A stretch of 64,000 nt of DNA. Origin: JBCCFC01 sp965213595. Its GTDB lineage: Bacteria; Chloroflexota; Anaerolineae; Caldilineales; Caldilineaceae. The notes beneath the pieces are model-generated. The model made no database searches, was not told the origin of the DNA, and saw only the letters and a list, made by a program, of their open reading frames with translations. Shown one piece after another: positions 8,499 to 18,160 of this stretch (its first letter is position 1; each line of letters starts with the position of its first letter). The DNA lies in the NCBI GenBank assembly GCA_965213595.1, contig CBDBZO010000006.1, positions 124,001-188,000 on the forward strand, in the 5' to 3' direction. The translations under genes and the position numbers were made by a program.

Positions 8499-10202
8499 AT
8501 GAAATCCCCCCAGTCGACTCCCCGCCTGCTTCTCCTCGCGCTGCTGCTGCTCTCCTTTGCCTGGCGACTGCACAATCTCGACTTTCAAAGCCTGTGGCGC
8601 GATGAGGTGGACGCTATACGCTTTGCCGTGCAGCCGCTGGAGCAGACGCTGTGGATGTTTACACAGCCTGGGCAAAACGGAGCGCTCTACTTTATCGCTC
8701 TGCGCCCTTGGTTTTACCTCGTGGGCACAAGCGAATACGCGCTGCGCTTTCCCTCCACGTGGTTCAACATAGTGAGCATCGTGCTGCTGTGGCAGGTGGC
8801 GCGGCGGCTGCTGAGTGAAGAATGGCGAGCACGGATAAATGCAGATAAACGCGGATTTTTGGCAAGCGCTCGAAACTTTCTGAGCAACACGCCGCTGCTG
8901 GCCGCGATTCTGTTTGCCGTCCACCCTTACCAAACGTGGTTTAGCCAAGAGGGCAAGATGTACACGCTCACCGTGATGCTGACGCTGCTGGCGACGTGGT
9001 TCTGGTGGGCGGGCATCACGCACGGCGACGAGCGCGGCGGCTGGCGCGTGTGGCTCGGCTACGCGGCGACGGTGAGCGTGGCCATCTATTCGCATCTGCT
9101 GATGGTGCTGCTGATTCCGCTGCACGCGCTGTGGTTTCTGCTGGCGTGGCCCGTTAGCCGCCGGCGCTGGCGCGGCTACTTGGGCGCGCTGGCGGCGCTC
9201 ACGCTGCCCTACCTGCCGATGTTGCTGTGGCAGTGGGACTTGCTGATGAGCGGGTTGCTCGATAACGAACAGATAACGCTCTTCGGCTTTACGCCGCTGC
9301 TGGAGATGTTGCGCGTGCTGCTCTTTAGCCACGCGTGGGGCTTTCGCGAGTACAACGCCGAGGTGCTGCCGCTGGCGCCAATCTTTTTTCTGGCGCTGGC
9401 CGGTATTGCGCTGGGGGCGGGGGAAATTCGGGCGCGCGTTGGCCAATCTACTGTTGACGTTGACGCCGTTGGGGCGAGTGCCGCAACCGTGACCACCGCT
9501 GATGACAACATCACCCTGCACGCGTGGCGGCGGCTGGCGCTGCTGGGGACGTGGGTGCTCGCGCCGATTGCGTGCCTTTACGGAATCAGCCTCATTCAGC
9601 CGCTCTTTACGCCACGCTATCTAATTTGGATCGCGCCCGCCGTGCTGATGTTGGTGGCGCTGGGCGTGCGCGTGGTGCTGCACAGCCTGGATTCGCGCGT
9701 GTTGGGCACGTCGCTGGCCGCAGCGCTGGCGATTTACGCGGTGGGGCTGTGGCTCAACGTCGGCTGGCAGCAGCAGACGGAAATTACCAAGTTTCAGCTG
9801 CGCGAGGCCGTGCAGTACATCCATCAGCGGCGTGGTTCGAGCGATCTGCTGATCGTGCAGCAGTGGCATTTGGAGTGGGCCTACCGCTACTACAGCAGCG
9901 ACCAGGGCCCGTCGCCCCTCTTTGACAGCGACGCCCGGCTCGCGAACTGGATGCAGGGCCCCTTCACCAACTATCTCGACGATCCCAGTGCGCAAGCCGC
10001 CGTTGATGAGGCAATGGTGGAGATGGCCGAGCGGGCGCGCGGCGCTTACACCAACGAGGCGTGGCTGCTCCTGAGCGAAGTCGAATGGGGCGACAGGCGC
10101 GGGCTCATCCAGGCGTGGTTTGACCAAAACGCCGAGCTGCTCGACGAGCAGAACTTCCACGGCGTCTCCGTGCGCCACTACCGCGTGGAGAACCCAGAGT
10201 AG
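8499..10202 (+). CDS. GT39/ArnT-like membrane glycosyltransferase
   Basis: This is probably a lipid-linked-sugar-dependent glycosyltransferase of the GT-C fold. I prefer the ATG at 8499 (MKSPQST...) because it places the first membrane helix at the N-terminus; an upstream in-frame start at 8463 adds 12 residues. The 567-residue product has about 10-11 hydrophobic segments. The first loop carries FQSLWRDEVD, matching the DE pair of GT39-like enzymes, followed by QPGQNGALYF. A soluble C-terminal domain of about 150 residues follows the last helix. The acceptor is unknown; glycosylation of exported proteins is one possibility given how many this genome encodes. Confidence 0.78.
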   Translation: MKSPQSTPRLLLLALLLLSFAWRLHNLDFQSLWRDEVDAIRFAVQPLEQTLWMFTQPGQNGALYFIALRPWFYLVGTSEYALRFPSTWFNIVSIVLLWQVARRLLSEEWRARINADKRGFLASARNFLSNTPLLAAILFAVHPYQTWFSQEGKMYTLTVMLTLLATWFWWAGITHGDERGGWRVWLGYAATVSVAIYSHLLMVLLIPLHALWFLLAWPVSRRRWRGYLGALAALTLPYLPMLLWQWDLLMSGLLDNEQITLFGFTPLLEMLRVLLFSHAWGFREYNAEVLPLAPIFFLALAGIALGAGEIRARVGQSTVDVDAVGASAATVTTADDNITLHAWRRLALLGTWVLAPIACLYGISLIQPLFTPRYLIWIAPAVLMLVALGVRVVLHSLDSRVLGTSLAAALAIYAVGLWLNVGWQQQTEITKFQLREAVQYIHQRRGSSDLLIVQQWHLEWAYRYYSSDQGPSPLFDSDARLANWMQGPFTNYLDDPSAQAAVDEAMVEMAERARGAYTNEAWLLLSEVEWGDRRGLIQAWFDQNAELLDEQNFHGVSVRHYRVENPE

Positions 10203-10206
10203 AATT

Positions 10207-10237
10207 TGACATAGAGACGCGGAGACGCGGAGAGAGC
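10207..10237. repeat. GCGGAGA-family repeat, short copy
   Basis: The sequence contains GAGACGCGGAGACGCGGAGA, a short member of the repeat family also found at 4.2-4.6, 11.2-11.5 and 11.9 kb. It lies between convergent genes and could act as part of a bidirectional terminator. Confidence 0.5.
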
Positions 10238-10306
10238 ACGTCCCCGTGCGGATAGAACGTGCCTCGATTGATTATCTTGTGCCGCAGACCCGGCACGCGG
10301 GCGTGC

Positions 10307-11170
10307 CTACTCCGCGCTATCTGCCACCGCCACCTCTACCCCCCGCTCGCCCTCAGCCAAGCGCCCCGTCGCCACCTGCGGATCGTGCTGAAAGACCAGC
10401 AGCGTCTCGCGCTGGAAGGCTTCGTCGCGCAGGGCGCGCTTGGTTTCAATGCTCGTCATTGGGAAAATGTCAAAGGCGGGAACCCAGGCCAGCCGATTCA
10501 TGTGCGGCACGAGCGAGCAGGCGTCGCCGAGAAAGAGCAGGCTTTCGCCATCGCTCTCCACCCACACGACCTGCAGCGCCGCCGTGTGCCCCGGCGCGAT
10601 CTGCGTGCGCACGCCGCCCGCCAAGCGCTGCGGCCCGTCGACCACGTCGAGCTGGCCGCGATCCAGCAGGGGCTGCCAGTTGTCGGCGTGGTAGGTGGCG
10701 CGGGTGCGCTCGTTGGGGAAGCTGGCGTCGGCGAGGTCCAGGCGCTGGCAAACGTAGCGCGCGTTGGGGAAGGTGGGCACGGGCTGTTGATCTTCGTCCC
10801 AGCGCGTCGAGCCGCCCGCGTGGTCGCCGTGCAGGTGGGTCAGCAGCACGGTGTCGACATCCCCCGGCGCGTAGCCGACGCTGGCGAGATCGTCGAGCAG
10901 GCGATTCGTGCTGTCGCCGAGGCCGAGGATGGCGCGCATTTTCGCGTCCAGCTTATCGCCGTAGCCCACGTCGACGAGGATCAGCCCCGCGTCCGATTCG
11001 ATCAGCAGCGAGCGCGTTTCCGCCCGGAATTGATTGCGCTCGTTGGGCGGCCGCACGCGCTCCCACAGCACGCGCGGCACGAGGCCAAAAAAGGCGCCGC
11101 CGTCGGCCAGGTATTGGCCGTCGCTCAACAGGTGGCAGCGGATCGAGCCGATGGTAAAGGTTTGGGCCAC
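10307..11170 (-). CDS. MBL-fold metallo-hydrolase
   Basis: The 287-residue cytoplasmic enzyme carries the metallo-beta-lactamase metal motif HLHGDHAGG (about residues 112-120), a downstream APGHT histidine, FLGDAC with the bridging aspartate, and a late FQHDP histidine, so both metal sites look complete. The overall layout (NQFRAETRSLLIES followed by LILVDVGYGD) resembles the lactonase/AttM-like and general MBL hydrolase group. Substrate is unknown. It is convergent with the glycosyltransferase gene. Confidence 0.9.
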   Translation of the reverse strand: MAQTFTIGSIRCHLLSDGQYLADGGAFFGLVPRVLWERVRPPNERNQFRAETRSLLIESDAGLILVDVGYGDKLDAKMRAILGLGDSTNRLLDDLASVGYAPGDVDTVLLTHLHGDHAGGSTRWDEDQQPVPTFPNARYVCQRLDLADASFPNERTRATYHADNWQPLLDRGQLDVVDGPQRLAGGVRTQIAPGHTAALQVVWVESDGESLLFLGDACSLVPHMNRLAWVPAFDIFPMTSIETKRALRDEAFQRETLLVFQHDPQVATGRLAEGERGVEVAVADSAE

Positions 11171-11236
11171 GGGGTGCTCCTTTGCTTTGGTGCGAATGTT
11201 TCACCGAACTATAGCAAAGTTGGAGTGAAGGCCCAA

Positions 11237-11455
11237 TAATTTTTTCAACGCGGAGGCGCAGAGCTTGTCCTGAGCCAAGTCGAAGGGGAGACGTGGAGGG
11301 CCGCAGATTCGACTTGCATCCCCCTCCCCTCCTGAAGCCATACCGATTACAACGCTGCACGATTTGCAACCGCTTGCCGTTGCTTGAGAAGGTGCGCAGA
11401 ATCTTTCAACGCGGAGAGCGCGGAGGAAGAGGCGCGGAGAGCCGCGGAGGGGAAG
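11237..11455. repeat. Cluster of GCGGAGA-family repeats
   Basis: Two repeat copies (about 11247-11305 and 11404-11455) have the pattern AACGCGGAGGCGCAGAG and AACGCGGAGAGCGCGGAGG. They fill the gap between the MBL hydrolase and the GxxExxY gene; both start with the same TTTCAACGCGGAG end, so they look like copies of one element. No promoter was recognised with confidence. Confidence 0.6.
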
Positions 11456-11461
11456 AAGGCG

Positions 11462-11862
11462 TTATTCCCTTAAATTGTTAACAAAGCGGTTGACGCCTTT
11501 GGTCAGTTTAGAGACGTTGAAATTGAGCAGAAGCCCAGCGGGGTAATTCCCGATCCTGAGATAGGTAAGAATTTGTGCGTGGTGGATGGCAAAGTCTTTT
11601 CGACAGCCTTTAGCTCCACGACCACAATGCCCCTCACCAAGATGTCTAGCCGGTAACCCGTGTCGACCTCTATGCCTTTGTACAAAATGGGTAAAGTCAA
11701 TTCCTTGTCGTGTGGTATCCGGCGCAACGTTAATTCATGGCAGAGACAATTGTGATAAGCCGACTCCAACAGCCCCGGCCCCAACTGGCGATGCACCTCA
11801 ATCGCTGCCCCAATAATCTCTTCCGTAATCCCATCGACCTGCCCTCGCGTTACACTCATCAT
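11462..11862 (-). pseudogene. GxxExxY family protein, frameshifted
   Basis: The N-terminal part matches the small GxxExxY family (function unknown, often beside repeats): ITEEIIGAAIEVHRQLGPG then LLESAYHNCL, and DILVRGIVVVELKAVE. After about residue 90 the open frame ends in unrelated residues, but the neighbouring frame continues the family sequence HAQILTYLRI, LLLNFNV and KGVNRFVN to a stop at 11462-11464. One base lost or gained around 11582-11596 explains this. Restored length would be about 130 residues, normal for the family. Either a real lesion or a sequencing error. Confidence 0.8.
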
Positions 11863-11900
11863 ATTTCCCTCTCTTTTCTTTGATCTACTCTCTGTTTATC

Positions 11901-11957
11901 TCTTCTCTTCTCTCCGCGGCTCTCCGCGCCTCTGTCTCCGCGCCCTCCGCGTTAAAA
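11901..11957. repeat. GCGGAGA-family repeat, inverted copy
   Basis: It contains CTCTCCGCGGCTCTCCGCGC followed by CCTCCGCGTTAAAAA, the reverse complement of the copies at 11.24-11.46 kb. The frameshifted GxxExxY gene is therefore bracketed by inverted copies of this repeat. Confidence 0.6.
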
Positions 11958-11963
11958 ATCTGC

Positions 11964-14900
11964 CTACTCCCGCACCTCTACCAAATCCTCCTCATACCGC
12001 ACCAGCACCCGGTAGCCCCCATTCCACGGCGCACTGCGCGCAAACTGGCTCACGATCCCCGTGACTTCCCAAATTTCACCGTCGTTGACGTAGGGCCGCC
12101 GCCACGCCAAACTGCTGCGCACGGTAACCTGCACTTCAGTTTCCGGATTGGCCGGATCGACGAGGAAGATGCTGTCCCGGCTAAAACCGCCGACCGTGCC
12201 GCGCAAGGACACCAGCCGCCCCTCCACCGACTCGTTGATCTCGCTCATTTCCACCGGCAGCGGCTCCAGCAGCGCGATCTGGCCCAGCGGCCAAATTTGG
12301 TCGGGCCGCTCCAGGAACAATTCCATCTCGCCGCGGAAGGAGCGCAGCTCGCCGCGCAGCCGCACGCGCTCGCCCTCGACCAGCGGCGGCGGCACGCCGT
12401 TGCGCAGGTAAACCTGGATGCCGATGCCCGCATACGGCCCCGCCGCAATGTCCGGCGCTGGGTCGGCCACGTAGAAGCTGGCGTTGTACAAGCCCGGCGG
12501 CGCCGTCACCACCGCATCAAATTCGACCCAGCGCATGAGGCCCGCCAGCTTGGCCTGCGCCAGCGATCCCGGCGGCCCGCCCGCTTGGCCCTCAGTCGAT
12601 GGGATGTCCGGTGAAAACGAGCGGCTGCTCGACGAACCCCCGCTCGACGAACCGCCGCTGCTCGACGGCGGCACGGGCAGCGGCGACACGCCCGTCTCCA
12701 GCGTCACACCCGCATCGACCCACGTCTCCCACGCGATGCGGTCGACTTCGTTGCCGTCGGGGTCGAGCAGGCGCACGTAATCTTTCTTATCGTTGAGGCT
12801 GATGCCGCTTTCGCGCCGCCACAGCCGCAGCGTCTCGCCGCTGCCGAGGGCCGAGCCGGGGGCAAAGGTGTAGCGCCGGTTGGGGTTCTCGTCTCCGGAT
12901 TCATCCGTGAGCGACCAGCCCACCAGCGCCATGGGTAGATTGCCCGGATTGAACAAGTCAATAAATTCATCGTCGCTGTCGACCGTGCCGTCGCCGTTGT
13001 GATCTTCGCGCGGGGCAGGCAGCACGCGGGCAAGGCGCACTGCACCACCTTCGCCCTCTGTGTCTGCAAAATCTGTCACGCGAATCGGCGCGGTCACGGC
13101 GAAATCGCCGTCGGCCTGTGTTGCGACGGCCACGAAAACGCTGCCCGGCACGGCGGCGACTTCGACGGCCCAGCGGCCATCGTCGCGCGGCACGGCCTGC
13201 GTATACAGCGGTTGACCGTCCTGCCAGAGGGCGAGCGCGCTGGCGTCACCGCCGCGCCCGTTGTTTTGCCAGTCACGCGTGTAGACGAGGAAGCGCACGC
13301 GATTTTGCGGCGCAATCGTGCCGCCCATCCAGACGCTTTCTCCCCCATCCACCGGCTCGGCCCGCAGCGTCAGCCACAGCTCAGCGCTGTTTGTGACCCA
13401 GCCGCGGCGGGCCGACAGCGCTTCCAGCACGCCCGCCTCGTCGCGCGTGGGCGCGGCCAGGCCGGTGTAGCGCGGGGCCGCCTCCAGCAGGCCGGGCAGC
13501 GACGGATTCGCGTTGCCCGCCGGCAGCAGTGGCGATGCTGCACCGTGCCACACGTCGAAGAGCGTGCCCATGCGGTCGGGCACGGTCAGGTTGTCGGCGC
13601 TCATGGCGGCGACGTTGGGGGGCATGGTTTCCCAATCGCCCAGCCGCTGAGTGATTTCGCCCGCGCCGTAGGCGATGAGCGTGCCGTCCGCCGTTTCCTG
13701 CCGCAGCGCGGCCACCGAAATCACGTCCGACCTAATGGAGTTGTGGCGCACCGGATCCGCCAGTGCGACAAAATCCAACCCCTGCGAGGCGGCGGCGGCC
13801 AGCAGATAGTGCGGCGGCGCGCTCTCGCCCGCAAAGTTGCTGCGCGCGCCGAGCGTGCCCCACAGGGCGTGAAAGCCGTCGTCCAGCATCGGTTGGTCGA
13901 CATTCAGGGCCGTCGGCAACGAACGGGCGGCGAAGGGATCGGGCGGGGCCTGCAAAAAGCGGTGGCGCACATCGCGCTCGTTTGGGAATTCGTAGCCCGG
14001 CACGCGCTGCAGCGAAAAATCGCGCGGGGGGCGCAGCTCACCCGCGAGGCCGAGGGCCGCGTAGTCGCCGCCGGTAAAGGCAACGGCGTCTGCCAGCGTG
14101 CCCGCGGGGTCGAGCAGCAAGACTTCGTCGCCGCTGTTGTTGAGCGCCAGCTTGCCCGTCGCCAAGTCGCGCCGCCGGGGGAGCAGCAGGGCGGCGCTGG
14201 TGGATTCCTCAAACTCCGCATCGGGCGCGCGTCCCCACCGGGCAGCAAAAGCGCTGCCGTCGCGCGCGATGACGAAGAGCGCCCCCGGCGACAGCGTCGC
14301 ATCCGGTAATTCGTATAGCCCTTCGCCGCCGCCCGGCACCTGCGCATCGCCGACGAGCCAGCCCGCCAGGTTAAGCGCCGCCCCGCTCACGTTTTGCAGC
14401 GCGATGTACTCGTCGTCGCTGCCTACAAAGTGGATTTCCTCAATTTGCAGCGGGCTGGGCGTTGCGGCAATGGGCCAGAGACCGTTGGGCGGCAGCGTGG
14501 CGCTTGGGCCGGGCGTCGCCGAGCTATTGGGCGTCGCGTTGGGGTCGGGCGGCTGGTTGGGCGCCATCGCGCCCGGCGAGCCCAAGTCGCCCGCGCTGCC
14601 CGGCCACGGCGACTGCGCCGTTGCCCAGCCCGCCGCGTGGCGTTCGAGACTCGCACCGGGCGTGGTCGCCAGCCCGCTGCCCCACAGCACGCGGTCGACC
14701 TCCGTGCCGTCCGGTGCAAAGAGCAGCAGCTCGTCCGCCCCGTTGGCCAGCGCGAGGCCGCTGTAGACGTAGGCCGCGTCCACGCCGCCGTTGGTTGCAA
14801 AATCACCGTTGCGCGCGAGCACGACGTACGCGCCCGGCTCCACCAGCACGTCCGCAACGATCACGTGGCGGTCGCTGCCGAGATCGGCCAGCACCCAGCC

Positions 14901-16160
14901 GCGCAGGTTGATGGCAACGTCTCCGCCATTAAACAGTTCGAGCCACTCGCCATTGTTGTCGCTGACGGCAGCAGGGTCGGCCAGCAATTCGCTGAGTTGG
15001 AGCGCGGTGGAGACAGGTGGCCCGGCGGTTGGCGTTGTGCCGGGCGCAGAGGGCGTGCCGGGTAGCGCAGTCGGTAGTGCAGTGGCTGGTGGCGCAACGG
15101 TTGAGACGGGCACAGTCGATGGTGCTGCGGTCGATGTTGGGGCAAGGGGCGTTGGTGTGATCGGCGCTGGAGCGATGGGCGGCGATGCAGCGGACGCTGT
15201 GCCGGGCGAGCCAAAATCGCCGGCTGAATCGGCCCAGGTAGCTGTTGCCGTCACCCAGCTTGCTGTCGCGCGCGGGTCGCTGCGTTCGAGGCTTGCGCCC
15301 GCCGAGATGCGCAGGTCGCCGCCCCACACCACGCGGTCGACCTCCATGCCGCCCGGCGCAAGCAGCAAAAGCTCATCCTCGCCGTTGGCCAGCGAGAGGC
15401 CGCTGTAAACGTAAGCCGCGCTCACGCCGCCGTTGGTTGCCAAATCGCCGCTGCGGGCGAGTACCACGTATGCCCCCGGCTCGATGAGCACATCCGTGCT
15501 GATGAGGTGGCGATCGCTGCCCAGATCGGCCAGCGACCAGCCGCGCAGGTTGACGGTGGCGTCGCCTGCGTTGAACAACTCTACCCACTCGCCCGCGCTG
15601 TCGGCGACGGCGGCGGGGTCGGCGAGAAATTCGCTGAGCACGAGCGTCGTGGGGCCGCTGGGGGCGGGGGCGAGCGGCAGCGGCGTCGGTGTGTCCACCG
15701 GCGCGTCGACCGGGCCAGGAGTTGGTGCTTGAGATGGCGTATTTGGTGCAGTCGCCGCAGCGCCCGGCGAGCCAAGGTCGCCGGCGGAGCCAGGCCAAGC
15801 ACTGGGCGAGAGCGTCCAGCTTGATGGATTGCGCGAATCGGCCAGCGCCCAGCTTTGGCCCGCCTGCACGGGCAGCGACGCCGCGCCCCACACCACGCGG
15901 TCGCGCTCGATGCCGTTGGGGTCGCGCAGGAGGAGGCCGTCGTCGCCGTTGCGCAGGGCAAAGGCGTTGGGATAATCGTAGCCCGCGACGACGCCGCCGT
16001 TGGCTGCGAGATCGCTGCGCCGCGCCAGCACGGCGTAGCCACCCGGCGCCACGACAAGCGGCTGGCTCACCGTGAACGAGCGGCTGCCGTCCGTCTTATC
16101 GAGCGTCCAGCCGTTGAGGTCGAGCGGCTCGCTGCCGGCGTTAAACAGCTCGATCCACTC
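11964..16160 (-). pseudogene. Large lamin-tail-domain exoprotein, 5' end cut off by insertion
   Basis: The reading frame gives about 1,400 residues and runs upstream to EWIELFNAG at about 16160, where homology stops at a recombinase junction. Visible domains: a lamin-tail domain missing its first strand, two complete copies (each with SEFLADPAAV or SELLADPAAV and GEW[V/L]ELFN), a fourth (EEIHFVGSDDEYIALQN), a PHP-like region around QGLDFVALADP, a fifth lamin-tail copy (DDEFIDLFNPG) and a C-terminal pair of OB-fold-like segments. Pro/Thr linkers separate the domains. No signal peptide is present because the 5' end is missing. An internal ATG at 16070 is not a plausible native start. Such proteins are exported and often bind or cleave nucleic acid, but that is inference. 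Confidence 0.8.
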
Positions 16161-17776
16161 ATGGTACTTGACGCTATATGCAAATCCTTGCCGCCAAAAA
16201 AGCAGTTGACCTGTGCTACTTTGTCTCCATCGTCGGTTGTGTAGAGCACCGCTCGTACATCGAGCAGTTCAACAATTTCCCTCTTAGCCTCAAAGTCGCT
16301 GTCGGTCAAGTTAAGACTCTCAGAAATGGTCGCGGCAAATTCCTGAATGGTCTCGATTTGTTCGTCATCAATGTCTGCCGCCTCAATACGCTGGTTCAGC
16401 GTTCCCCGCTCACGCGCCAGCGCACTTATTTCGTCTTCGATTTGCTGCTTACGTACCAACCACGTTTCTTTAGAAATTGCTTGGTCTAGGTAGAGGTCGA
16501 GCAAGCGCTCGCGGCGCACCTGCTTTTGTTCAAGTAGCTCGTCGACGCTATGCATCTGTTCCAACAACGGCGCATTGTGTTCCGCTTTCTGCTCCTGCTG
16601 CGCTTTCAAGCCGACATTCAGCAGATTCGGTTCTGTTAGTAATTTCTTGAGCCAGTCCCAGACCGCCTCATCAAGGTAGTCACCTCGATAGTAGCGCGAC
16701 TTGCAGGTGTAGGGGTAACGCTGCGGCGTCGCCTTGGCGCAGCAGACGTAGTAATGGATACGCTTACCTGCTTGCGTTTTGCGGTAGGTACCAGCCACTC
16801 CCGCGCCACACATGCCACACTTCAACCGTTTCCCCATCAAATAGTCGAACTTGCGATTACGCCGTGAATTCTCCCGATTATACGCCAACCGGACCTGTGC
16901 TTTCTCCCACATCTTTTGGTCAATCAGGGCTGGCACTTGAATCACAAGCTGTTCTTCCCGTGCAGTGGCTACATAGGTGCCATTCTGCTTACGCCGTTTT
17001 CCAAAGCGCCACGTACCCAGGTATACATCGTTCTTCAGCAGGTTGAGCAGCGTGCCTGAAGTCCAGCGTCCGGGAAAGGTCACTTTTAATCCGTAGGCGG
17101 AACGACCACGATTTTGTGAATAGGTGGGAACGCCCATCTCCGTGAGTCGGCGCGCAATCTGCGCCAGCGGCATCGTGTCGCCACTGCTCTCTTGCCCTGT
17201 GTACCACTGAAAAATTAGCCGGACAATCTTGGCTTCATCCTCTCGTGGCTCCAGCGTGCGGCGCTCCTTTACTTCAGCCACGCGATAGCCATAGGGCGGG
17301 CGACCGCTCACGTTCACATTCCCCGCCTCCGCAGAGCGCCGCCGACCACGCGCCGTCCGCTCAATAATTTTCATGCGCTCCAACTCCGCGACGGCGGCTC
17401 GCACATTCTTGAGAAAGTTTCCTTCTGGTGTATCCGCATAGTCACCCAACACGTACTCGACCTGCACCCCCGCCTGCTTCAATTCGTCTTCGATGAAGAG
17501 CTGCTTGGCGAGGTTCCGCGACAGGCGGTCAATCTCGCGCACGATGAACACATCAAACTCGCCGTTGCGCGCCATGGCTAGCATTTGGGTAAGTTTCGGT
17601 AGATTCAGCTCGGCACCGCTCGCACCGCGGTCATCCTCAGCTAGTTCAGCCACTACTCGCCAGCCCTTTGTTTCCGCGTGCTGGCGACACAAATCCAGTT
17701 GACCCTTGAGGTTGCGGCCATGTGTATGGGAATCGTCACTGCTGACGCGTGCGTAGAGCACGGCTCTTATGGGCAT
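16067..17776 (-). CDS. Large serine recombinase (integrase)
   Basis: The 569-residue protein starts with RAVLYARVSSDDS, where the catalytic serine lies at about residue 12-13, then has the resolvase core (DVFIVREIDRLSRN), a recombinase domain beginning PPYGYR (about 160), a zinc ribbon with LKCGMCGAG and a later cysteine pair (about 315-365), and a coiled-coil C-terminal region (about 390-500). This matches phage-type integrases and CcrA/TndX-like enzymes of element ends. The last 25 or so residues come from the interrupted lamin-tail gene read in another frame, so the native C-terminus in the circular form is probably different. The gene points at the junction. Confidence 0.93.
   Translation of the reverse strand: MPIRAVLYARVSSDDSHTHGRNLKGQLDLCRQHAETKGWRVVAELAEDDRGASGAELNLPKLTQMLAMARNGEFDVFIVREIDRLSRNLAKQLFIEDELKQAGVQVEYVLGDYADTPEGNFLKNVRAAVAELERMKIIERTARGRRRSAEAGNVNVSGRPPYGYRVAEVKERRTLEPREDEAKIVRLIFQWYTGQESSGDTMPLAQIARRLTEMGVPTYSQNRGRSAYGLKVTFPGRWTSGTLLNLLKNDVYLGTWRFGKRRKQNGTYVATAREEQLVIQVPALIDQKMWEKAQVRLAYNRENSRRNRKFDYLMGKRLKCGMCGAGVAGTYRKTQAGKRIHYYVCCAKATPQRYPYTCKSRYYRGDYLDEAVWDWLKKLLTEPNLLNVGLKAQQEQKAEHNAPLLEQMHSVDELLEQKQVRRERLLDLYLDQAISKETWLVRKQQIEDEISALARERGTLNQRIEAADIDDEQIETIQEFAATISESLNLTDSDFEAKREIVELLDVRAVLYTTDDGDKVAQVNCFFGGKDLHIASSTMSGSSCLTPAASRSTSTAGRSIRRTAAARSR
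16155..16180. other. Recombination junction (att-like) inside the lamin-tail gene
   Basis: Reading on the minus strand, recombinase-gene sequence changes to lamin-tail sequence here: GAGTGGATCGAGCTG encodes the conserved E-W-I-E-L, while the preceding GCATATAGCGTCAAGTACCAT belongs to the element. The exact crossover bases cannot be fixed without the other junction, which was not found in the window. Confidence 0.6.
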
Positions 17777-17953
17777 CTGGGTTTACTCCGGAGAAAAGTC
17801 TAACCTGGGGGAATCTGAAGAAGCTGCTGTAATCGTTTGTCAGGCAGCGTGGAGCGTTATGAATCTGCTGTTGCGCCAGCCGCTATAGATAGACAGACTG
17901 CCATTATAGCAAGAGTCCACGCTATGTCCAAGGCGCTTGAATCGGTTATTAAT

Positions 17954-18160
17954 CTACTCGTTAGGGCGTTCGGGGTCGATGGCTACAGCATCGTCTTTAA
18001 CCAGCACCTTAACCTCTTTCGAAGATTCTCGGCCTTCCGCCATCATCTTTGCTCTGTATTGACGCGCACGTTGAAGTAAGAATAAGTAGACCTGCTGCAG
18101 ACGCTGCAAGGCTAATTCATCATCTTGGTCGAGCGAGGAGGCGGCGTCTAACTTCATCAT
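17954..18160 (-). CDS. Small hypothetical protein upstream of recombinase
   Basis: A 68-residue charged, helical protein of unknown function, on the same strand as and about 180 bp upstream of the recombinase. Gln/Leu-rich segments suggest a coiled coil. No helix-turn-helix is clear and no good Shine-Dalgarno is seen. Position would suit a recombination directionality factor, but the sequence does not show it. Confidence 0.35.
   Translation of the reverse strand: MMKLDAASSLDQDDELALQRLQQVYLFLLQRARQYRAKMMAEGRESSKEVKVLVKDDAVAIDPERPNE

Noticed and set aside
8442..9521. Minus-strand frame of 359 codons opposite the glycosyltransferase
   Set aside because: Gln/Arg-rich shadow of the membrane protein gene; no family features.
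12999..14309. Plus-strand frame of 436 codons opposite the lamin-tail gene
   Set aside because: Arg/His/Gln-rich antisense translation, a typical high-GC shadow.
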